Part shown: positions 7,407 to 13,667 of the stretch, piece after piece | How the letters are laid out: every line of letters begins with the position of its first letter | How positions within the stretch are numbered: the stretch's first letter is position 1 | DNA from: Pleurotus ostreatus/Saccharomyces cerevisiae fusant | Lineage: Eukaryota; Opisthokonta | Direction: 5' to 3' | DNA: 13,667 bases | NCBI GenBank assembly: GCA_024196135.1 | Contig: JAMQCK010000943.1 | Span: forward strand, 1-13,667 | The notes under the pieces: generated by a model | Seen by the model: the letters and a program-made list of their open reading frames with translations, nothing else | The model's database searches: none | What the model was told of the DNA's origin: nothing | Position numbers and translations under genes: made by a program

Positions 7407-9017
7407 ATGCACATCCTGCAGGAATATCCGAACACTACAATTATCTGTGCGAAGTGTGCGAACACCATCAGCGTCAATGTCGGGACTCCTGAGCTCGTCC
7501 TACGAGCTCGTTCCGGGTACACTCCCGTCACCACCGACGAGACCTCTGCTCTCTCAGCCAGTTTAAAGCGTGCACACGAAGACCTTCGCCGATGTGGACG
7601 GGAAATCGCGCGCCTAGAAGGAACTCTGCACGCGCTACGCCAATCACAAAGCGCCCTGCAACTGACGACAGACTGCATAAACGCACTTCTCTCGCCTGTC
7701 CGTAAGCTGCCTCCTGAGCTGCTGAGGGAGATTGCGGCGTACACATTACCCTCGAGGTGGTGGATGGACCGCGTCGCCAAACACCCCTGGAATTTCACGC
7801 AGGTCTGTCGCAGCTGGAGGTCGGCGGCTATCAGCACTACCTGGGCATGGGCACAGATACGCTTTCCAGACTGGCATTACGCACAAATTGCCAACAGAGG
7901 CGATATGATCCGGGCCGTCGTCAGGAAATACCTGCTGCGAGCCGCGCAAACGGACAGCCCTCTCAGAATCCTAGGCCTCAGGGATGCGCACGTGGGGGAC
8001 GAAAGGATACGGATACTTCTGTCAGCTCATTCGGAGTGTATACACACTTTGGAGATGACAGCCAAGGACGACAAGTTGCCCTTCACCTACCACTTCCCAA
8101 CGCTGCAGCGACTCATCGTGCACGGGGAGCTCCTCGACAAGGTGGACGCCCCTGACATCCGCATCGTCGAACTCTATGACGCCAATCCGCACAATATCGA
8201 GCTGCCTTGGGCCAATTTGCGTGCTTTCAAGATGCGCAGATTCATCAGCGCGAAGGATCTCGAGGTCCTCAGTGCATGCACGCAGCTAGAAGTTCTCAGC
8301 CTCTTCGATGAAATCATGGGGCTGCAATACGATTCCGACCCTCTTGTATTCCCAGCACTACATACGCTCGAGATCGGCGGTGCGGCTGCCGAAGTCTGCC
8401 CGCATCTCGTCGCGCCCAATCTTCGGCACTTCATCCTCAACATGGCGTCCGATGACAACTACACGTGGCATGTCGAGTTGCAGCGGCCCCCTCTACAGTT
8501 ACTGGAAGGCGTTCTCCCGCCCGTCACACACCTCACCCTGCGCAACATGGACACCTACGACTTCGAGAACATCCCCGTGCGCGAGCTGCTGGCGATGCCC
8601 CGCCGGCTGCGGAAGGTCTCCGCCGTTGTCGAGACCGACTACCCACTGCATTCCAGCACGCAGATGATGTACCGCGACCTGGTGGAGGTGCTGTGCTGGG
8701 ATGAGGCCAATCCGACGTTCCCACATCTCACGGAGGTCGACCTGGTTAGCGGGATGCGAGATATACCGTGGTCGAGCGAGGATGTGGCCATGGTGACGCG
8801 CCTGCTCGAGTCGCGAGCATCCGGCGCGGCGACTGGCGGATGCGCGCGGCTTGAGCGTCTGAACATACGGACACCATTCGCGCCGTGCCCCATTGCGCCA
8901 CCAGCGGAACCAGGAGGAGTTGTGCGAAATCTCAACGGACAGCCCGTCGTGTCGATAGATATGCACTGTCTGGGAGAAATCGTTGAGGCTTTCGACATAG
9001 AGGCGGCCCTACGGTAG
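7407..9017 (+). CDS. F-box domain protein with leucine-rich C-terminal region
   Basis: An uninterrupted 536-aa frame from a start in GCAATGC to TAG. Residues 97-115 (PVRKLPPELLREIAAYTLP) are the front of an F-box, continued by CRSWRSAAISTTWAW at 134-148, the usual helix that ends in W-x-x. Before it lies a CxxC pair (C14, C17) and a charged, heptad-like helix at about 46-92, a layout common in mushroom F-box-like proteins. After it are irregular leucine-rich stretches (LRILGLRDA, LQRLIVHGELL, LEVLSLFDEI, LHTLEIGG, VTHLTLRNM) likely to form the substrate-facing solenoid. In this family the F-box binds Skp1 in an SCF ubiquitin ligase; the substrate cannot be predicted. It is a lone gene, with a likely 5' UTR intron just upstream. 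The absence of coding introns is notable but common in this family. Confidence 0.87.
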   Translation: MHILQEYPNTTIICAKCANTISVNVGTPELVLRARSGYTPVTTDETSALSASLKRAHEDLRRCGREIARLEGTLHALRQSQSALQLTTDCINALLSPVRKLPPELLREIAAYTLPSRWWMDRVAKHPWNFTQVCRSWRSAAISTTWAWAQIRFPDWHYAQIANRGDMIRAVVRKYLLRAAQTDSPLRILGLRDAHVGDERIRILLSAHSECIHTLEMTAKDDKLPFTYHFPTLQRLIVHGELLDKVDAPDIRIVELYDANPHNIELPWANLRAFKMRRFISAKDLEVLSACTQLEVLSLFDEIMGLQYDSDPLVFPALHTLEIGGAAAEVCPHLVAPNLRHFILNMASDDNYTWHVELQRPPLQLLEGVLPPVTHLTLRNMDTYDFENIPVRELLAMPRRLRKVSAVVETDYPLHSSTQMMYRDLVEVLCWDEANPTFPHLTEVDLVSGMRDIPWSSEDVAMVTRLLESRASGAATGGCARLERLNIRTPFAPCPIAPPAEPGGVVRNLNGQPVVSIDMHCLGEIVEAFDIEAALR

Positions 9018-9362
9018 TAGCGGCGCCTCGAAATCCGATGATACGGAAATTGGCAGTACTATTGGATTGACATTGGATCTATGTATTGAATTGGGAAAAC
9101 GTCCTGTACTTACGTACGCTGTCTCAGTCATGAAAATATCATTGCGAAGCGAGCAGCCTATATACCCTACGTACTAGCGCTGTTATCAGTCATTATTCTG
9201 CGCCTAATCAATCACTGTACTTCGCACTGATCGAGCGATCATACTTGCCTTCTTGGAATTGACCCCCATTGCTACTCATCTACCCGACGCACGGATATCC
9301 TCTTTTGCTTCTCCAGCGTGAAACAGACTCTCCTGGTTCAGCTTCTGCGACTTTTGACTTCA
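9018..9362. other. Intergenic region between F-box and SET-TAD3 genes
   Basis: 345 bp, AT-richer than the flanking genes, serving as 3' region of the F-box gene and promoter of the next gene in the same direction. A TATATA-like CCTATATACC occurs at about 9160. A CT-rich stretch at about 9290-9345 precedes the start codon. I see no small gene or RNA here. Confidence 0.5.
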
Positions 9363-11375
9363 ATGGAGGGCGCGGCGCCAACGCATCCTCAAGCGCCCGA
9401 TCACTTGAATAGCGCAGGCTGCGTGATCAAGTATTCGCCAGGGAAGGGGAGGGGCGTCCACGGTACGCGTTCATCTGAATATCATCACTCAAAGCAGACG
9501 ATGGATTGCAGGTTGACCTTTGCTCTCTCCCTTTACACCTGCTCACTGGTTCTACAATCCGTCACACGTCATGTTCTGCGCTCTGCGCGCCACCCTCTCC
9601 CCCTTCTGCATATCTCAACCAATCAGCCGCAAGAGAGATCCCCTCGCAGACCCTCTTGGAGATCAGCCCTGTCCTGCTCTTCGATCGTGAGGAATACGCC
9701 GAACATGGACGGCATACGCTGCTCGATCACTATACCTTCGTCTGGAAGGATGGGCGCATGGCGCTCGCTCTGGGACTCGGTGCGTACCCACTATGCCTTT
9801 CCCGGTGCTACAGTACCCCGTTCCTCTCTATTCAAGGATCACTGCTCACTCCAATCTCTCGCCAGGCTCCCTCTTCAATCACTCGAGTGCACCCAACGTA
9901 TCTTACGTCCTCGACCCCCTCACCGAGTCCATCCGCTACACGACTACACGACGCATCTTGCCCGGAGAAGAGCTCTGCATATTCTATGGCCATAAGCTCT
10001 GGTTTGACGCCGTGGACGCGGCCGACGGATCCAGCAGCACGACCGACACGGACGTCCCTGTTGATGACGGCTTCGGCGGATTGGCAGGCTTGGCGATGGA
10101 ACAAGACGGCGAAGAAAATGCCGCAGCCGGGCCTTCCAATAGTTCTACTGCCGACTCCGTCCTCGGACCATGTCCTTACGACGATGATCAGGACGACGAC
10201 ATCCTGCAAGACGAGGATCTCCCATTCACCTGGCTCAAACCGCCGCCAGAAGAGGAAGAGCCTGGGACTGTGCGGACAAGTGAGTGCATCATGCGATACC
10301 GATGGAGAGGAACTAACTCTGTTCAGTACGCGCATGGGCCGTAGACATACCTGAGCCAAGGAGGACAGGAAAAGCGCTCAAGTGAGTTAACTCTGATCCA
10401 TCGTTCGACGCCGCACTGACCTTCTTATTTTATCTCAGGTGGCTGAAGGACAGCAAGCTGGAGGCCGCCTCAGAAGCCACGCTGGGCCATCTCAAGCGTA
10501 TACGCAAGCACGGCTCGACCGACAAGCATGCAAAATCCCCTGCAGCACACGGGCCCGGCGAATCAGAACCTACACCCTCTTCAGCACCTACTTCCACCCT
10601 CCTCCTTACCGCCTCACCCGACCCTCCTGTCATCCCACCCGAGCTCGGACTCGGCGAGCCATACGAAGTCACCGTCCCCGCCTCCGCCGCCCAAACCCTC
10701 ACCTCCCTCGCCCTCAAAACGGCTCTATGGCCGACCAATTACACCCCTCGCAAGAAGGACGAGATCCCGAAGTGGACCAGGGGTCAGGCAAAAGGCGCCT
10801 GGGAAGCGATGCGAACGGCGGTGGAAGGAGGCTTGAAGGCTAAGGAGGAAGGCGAGCTCCCGGTGTATGCCTGGATACCTGCGGTGGAGGGGGAGACGCC
10901 CGCGTTCGGGGCGAGGGATACGCGGAAGGGGACAGGACATCCGTTGCGGCATGCGGCTATCGATGTTATTCGCCAGGTGGCGGAGTATAGGGCATCGACG
11001 CCTGCAGCGTCAACGTCGTCGAGCAACGCAACAAGACCAGCAGGGGCGCAGCAAGAGAATGACGACACATCTGCGGCGGCTATAGAAAGGGCGGACGACG
11101 CCTCACCAGCGGCCCAGAATGGACAAGACTACCTCCTCACTGGTCTCACCCTCTACCTCACGCACGAGCCCTGTATCATGTGCAGCATGGCGCTGCTACA
11201 CTCAAGGGTGAAGGAGGTGGTGTACCTAATTCCTATGGATGCGACTGGTGGATGTGGCGGCGCGGCATGCTTGCCGTGGTTGCAGGGCGTAAACCATAGG
11301 TTTAGGATAGGAAGATGGAAAGGGGAGGAGCTGGGAAAGGACGCACTAGCGGTAGAAATTGACGTAGACGTATAG
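9363..11375 (+). CDS. tad3: SET domain / tRNA A34 deaminase subunit TAD3 fusion
   Basis: Five exons (9363-9462, 9627-9779, 9866-10279, 10327-10381, 10439-11375) total 1659 nt and give 552 aa; every junction keeps frame and has GT-AG ends. Residues 28-131 form a compact SET domain: GKGRGVH, EISPVLLF, NHSSAPN (89-95), then GEELCIFYG (118-126) with the expected catalytic tyrosine Y125. An acidic linker (about 132-222) follows. From about 223, AWAVDIPEPR starts a TAD3 region ending in a cytidine-deaminase fold: HAAID (412-416), PCIMC (485-489), NHRFRIGRW near the end. In the TAD2-TAD3 enzyme that makes inosine at tRNA position 34, TAD3 is the non-catalytic partner; its motif lacks the catalytic glutamate, here HAA rather than HAE. 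Zinc ligands H412, C486 and C489 remain. The SET substrate is unknown. Two separate genes are unlikely, since exon 4 splices in frame on both sides and no separate TAD3 start is evident. Confidence 0.9.
10280..10326 (+). other. Intron 3 of SET-TAD3, a possible isoform switch
   Basis: A 47-nt intron (GTGAGT to TTCAG) lies exactly between the SET-plus-linker part and the TAD3 part. It is not a multiple of three. If retained, the frame runs to TAG at 10342-10344 and gives a SET-only protein of 243 aa. This is read from the sequence; use in the cell is inference. Confidence 0.45.
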
Positions 11376-11560
11376 GTTGGAGGGTGTTCAATCGAGCTCA
11401 TTTCAGACCATGAAGCATGCGTGAGGATGGGTGATATGCGTGTTCGTGCAGGAACAATATGTGAGACGTATGATAGAACCGGGCTCTAAGCCATGCGAAA
11501 GCCTGCAAGTAGGTTAGCTATCCTGCTACTATCCTATTCAAAACACAAACGCACCTGCCG
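11376..11560. terminator. Shared 3' intergenic region of convergent genes
   Basis: 185 bp between the stop codons of SET-TAD3 (+) and mitochondrial L20 (-). It must hold both 3' ends. No clear hairpin is seen; an AAAACACAAAC stretch near 11539-11550 is the only A-rich patch. The transcripts may overlap. Confidence 0.4.
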
Positions 11561-12163
11561 CTACCAGAACTGCCGCCTCTTTTGCCGTATGGCAACGATC
11601 ATCTCCCTCCTCTCGCTCCACTGCTCCCGGTTCTGCGCATGCAAAGCATCCCGCTCCCGCAATCTTGCCTTCCGAGCAGACTTCTTGCTGACCGCGGCGA
11701 CCATGCCCACGAACGCCTCGCTCGTGTTGAACATCCTCGCGAGCACGCCGCGCGTGTACTTTACAGGGTCCCGGTTGCGCAGCTCGCGCATGCGTAGTAC
11801 GGCGTGGTCCGGCACACGCTCCGTAGGTTTGCGGTCGGCGCGGCGAAAGACGGGGGGCAGGGCGCGCTGCGACTGCTCTCCCTCCGCACTGGCCTCTGGT
11901 CGCGCGCGCAGCAGGGGCGACGCCGGTAGCGTCGTATACGAGATGGGTGACGCCGCAGACGGGGGCGGCCGGTGAATGAACGTCAGTGCCTCATCCTCGA
12001 GCTCGGTCGCGGCGGCGGTGTTGCTGGTGCTGAGCGGGTCCGCGGGGCGCGCAGGCGGGCGCTCGGAGGTGCCGGGCTTGGGGCGCGGGTAGCGGAAGCG
12101 CGTTGCTTGGCTGGCGTAGGTGCGCCGGAAGGTGAGCGCAACGGACGCCAGGCGGCTGTTCAT
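11561..12163 (-). CDS. mrpl20: Mitochondrial large-subunit ribosomal protein L20 (mL58 family)
   Basis: A single-exon frame of 200 aa. The N-terminus (residues 1-25) is rich in Arg, Ser, Ala and Thr, with no acidic residue before E34, as in a mitochondrial targeting peptide. The middle (30-110) is proline- and alanine-rich and probably variable. The conserved block is at 117-172: VPDHAVLRMRELRNRDP, then YTRGVLARMFNTSEAFVGMV, then KKSARKARLRERD, which fits the fungal L20 pattern of a small hydrophobic recognition helix followed by a basic tail. The C-terminus (173-200) is very basic and ends in RRQFW. The length suits the family. The product would act in the large subunit of the mitochondrial ribosome. 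It is convergent with SET-TAD3, and its promoter must lie in the GC-rich stretch after 12163. Confidence 0.85.
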   Translation of the reverse strand: MNSRLASVALTFRRTYASQATRFRYPRPKPGTSERPPARPADPLSTSNTAAATELEDEALTFIHRPPPSAASPISYTTLPASPLLRARPEASAEGEQSQRALPPVFRRADRKPTERVPDHAVLRMRELRNRDPVKYTRGVLARMFNTSEAFVGMVAAVSKKSARKARLRERDALHAQNREQWSERREMIVAIRQKRRQFW

Positions 12164-12730
12164 CGTCGGGGATGGCGAGCGCGGCGCGACTGCTCTCCGC
12201 GGATGATGGGCGCGCGAAAATGAGTGCGGCCCGGTCGAGCGGGGGCAAGCAAGTGCACGTGGGCGCCCACAAGCGTGGGAAGTTGATGTTCGACTTTCTT
12301 TTTGGCCATTGTTTGCGAGAGAAGTACTCTTAGCCAGCTAATATCTATATGTCACCAGAGATGCTGCTGAAGCTTCTCTCTGACTTTATTAGAGACCACA
12401 GAAGGGCCTCGTCATTGTTGAACATGAGCTTACACACTGCGTGCGTTCTTTGTTTGTGAGACATCCCAAAGCTTAGAGAACGCCTAGCGAATGAGTAAAG
12501 ATGAATTCAGCTAGGCGTTAAGAGCGTATGTAGATTTGAGGAAGTGCGCATATTGCAGGCCAATGGATAATAGCCGGTGAAGTCGGTGGCTATCTCTGTA
12601 CACACGTGACTGCACAAGCGCCCGTCCATATGGTCAAACAAAGACAATCAAGCCATTCGCGGAAGGCACAACAATACCAACAGATGCCTCAGATGCGGCC
12701 ACTGTCGGGGGTTTGAGCAAGGAAGTAAGT
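12164..12730. other. Upstream region of L20, no other gene seen
   Basis: A GC-rich first 120 bp, likely the L20 promoter and leader on the minus strand (for example CACGTG at 12255-12260), followed by an AT-richer stretch from about 12290 on without a supportable coding frame. It contains the inverted repeat at 12479-12519, a second CACGTG at 12603-12608 and a weak ATAGCC/GGCTAT pair near 12569-12594. Confidence 0.5.
12479..12519. repeat. Perfect 10-bp inverted repeat with 21-nt loop
   Basis: AACGCCTAGC at 12479-12488 and its exact reverse complement at 12510-12519. No target duplication is visible directly outside. It could be a hairpin, a remnant of a small element or a protein-binding palindrome. 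Confidence 0.5.
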
Positions 12731-12773
12731 GTCGCGCCAATGGTTCACTGGCCTTAGTTCCCACGACACTCTG

Positions 12774-12799
12774 GGTGGTGGTGGTGGTGGTGGTGGTGG
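12774..12799. repeat. (GGT)n microsatellite
   Basis: Eight full GGT units plus GG. It lies in a stretch with no supportable gene; in one frame it would encode glycine, but that 75-codon frame has no other gene-like feature. Confidence 0.95.
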
Positions 12800-13667
12800 C
12801 GTCAGTGAGAAGGATGCGCAATCAGAGTTCACGAAGCGCGTTAGACACGCGCACGGAAGTCGCTCTACAACGAGCCTATACCCTAGTGCGTCACTTCATA
12901 GTGTTGCCCTACCCTTGCACTTACAACCGCGGGTAGCCTGCCGTTTCACAGTATGAAGTAAGACGACCGGCGTCTGCTGACTTCCCTGAACAACATAAGA
13001 CGGCATACTAGCTGTAACACAGAAGCCCTGGTCTCCAGGCTATTCAGCGAAGGCAGGCTAAGGGTCTCCGACGACATGTTGCCCAATTATTAGCCTGTCT
13101 TCCGTGGGTTGAGATCGATGAAGCGCCTGCCTTCGCAAGCTCCATCTCGATCCTTCTTCCTATTCATCTTGGCCTTGCGGGCCGCAGGTGACAAGGCGGC
13201 CACCCTAGAATCGACACGCGGAGCACTGTTATCGCGGAGGGGGAGGCGAGAGCGTTGGCGGAGGGCGGCGGCACTGGAGGAAAGCAGCCGGCGTTGTCGA
13301 CGTGCGAGCCTGAGTAGGGAGCGCCCGATCCAGTCCCGGAGTACTCAATGAAATCTGCTGCGGCGGAATACGGGTTCCTGGAGCCGCATAATGAAGCCGA
13401 CGCAGAAGAAGTTTGCGTGCTGCCTCGTGTCGTTCGTGGCGGCCCGTGGTATCCCGCTGAAGGGGCGGGCAGGCGAGGGGAACGAAAAGGCGCGAGGCGG
13501 CCTGGCGGCAGTCGTTGTCGAGACGATGGCCGCTGGCGGCGGCGGGGAAGCGGGGTGTGATATCAGGCGACTCGCTGATGTTTCAATTGCGTTCGAGGCG
13601 AGGACGTCGCGTGGAGGCGATCTGCTGTTGGTAGCCACGAAATCAGCTCTCTGATCCCATGATTTTA
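12800..13667. other. Gene-poor right end, very GC-rich after 13190
   Basis: No gene I can support. Several overlapping frames of 70-97 codons on both strands after 13100 are of the kind expected by chance in high-GC sequence, with Arg-, Ala- and Gly-rich low-complexity products and no motif. One of them may be a fragment of a gene continuing past the edge, but nothing decides which. A short ACTTCATA/TATGAAGT inverted repeat is at 12893-12900 and 12952-12959. A possible transposase remnant lies at about 12995-13093. Confidence 0.4.
12995..13093 (+). pseudogene. Possible decayed C-terminal fragment of a hAT transposase
   Basis: One frame reads SRLFSEGRLRVSDD before a TAG at 13091. This resembles the ERLFS-x-x-G-x-x-VS pattern of the dimerisation region near the end of hAT transposases. 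It is only about 15 residues of likeness, the usual glutamate before RLF is absent, and the downstream block is not found in any frame. Treat as a hint only. Confidence 0.22.

Noticed and set aside
9463..9626. A micro-exon (ACGATGGATTGCAG) inside the 164-nt first intron of SET-TAD3
   Set aside because: Including it breaks the SET domain start; skipping it gives GRGVHAAREIPSQT, which matches the expected SET opening.
525..13579. 14-base match GCGACTCGCTGATG at about 525 and again at about 13566
   Set aside because: A match of this length is expected about by chance in a window of this size, and the flanks do not extend it.
13109..13654. Overlapping 70-97 codon frames on both strands at the right end
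   Set aside because: Low-complexity Arg/Ala/Gly products in GC-rich DNA, no motif, no splice pattern, and no preferred strand.

Overview
The window looks like nuclear DNA from a filamentous basidiomycete, most likely an Agaricomycete. The evidence is GC-rich coding sequence, short introns of about 46-86 nt with GTGCG/GTGAG donors, CTGAC-like branch points and CAG/TAG acceptors, an F-box protein of the type expanded in mushroom genomes, and fungal-type TAD3 and mitochondrial L20 proteins.

Positions 1-7130 hold no intact recognisable gene. From about 509 they consist of three head-to-tail diverged copies (A, B, C) of one unit of about 2.05 kb. Each unit starts with a conserved promoter-like block (GTAACGTGAC, then TACATAAGC about 45 bp later and a pyrimidine-rich tract). 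It continues with a row of about 155-bp modules, each an exon-like block of about 100 bp followed by an intron-like block of about 50 bp. It ends in a region rich in small hairpins, several closed by C(TTCG)G loops. Intron-like blocks keep their splice signals and nearly their exact lengths between copies, while the exon-like blocks have lost a common reading frame. A 193-bp mariner-type MITE sits precisely in the promoter block of unit A; units B and C show the empty site.

Positions 7130-12163 hold three ordinary genes: a single-exon F-box protein (7407-9017, +); a five-exon gene whose spliced product of 552 aa joins a SET domain to the tRNA adenosine deaminase subunit TAD3 (9363-11375, +); and mitochondrial ribosomal protein L20 (11561-12163, -), convergent with the SET-TAD3 gene. 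TAD3 and L20 both serve translation, in the cytosol and in mitochondria respectively; nothing in the sequence shows that they are co-regulated.

Positions 12164-13667 hold no gene I can support: a short inverted repeat, a GGT microsatellite and a possible decayed hAT transposase tail. The most interesting parts are the triplicated exon-intron modules with their covarying hairpin, and the SET-TAD3 fusion with a retained-intron route to a SET-only protein.
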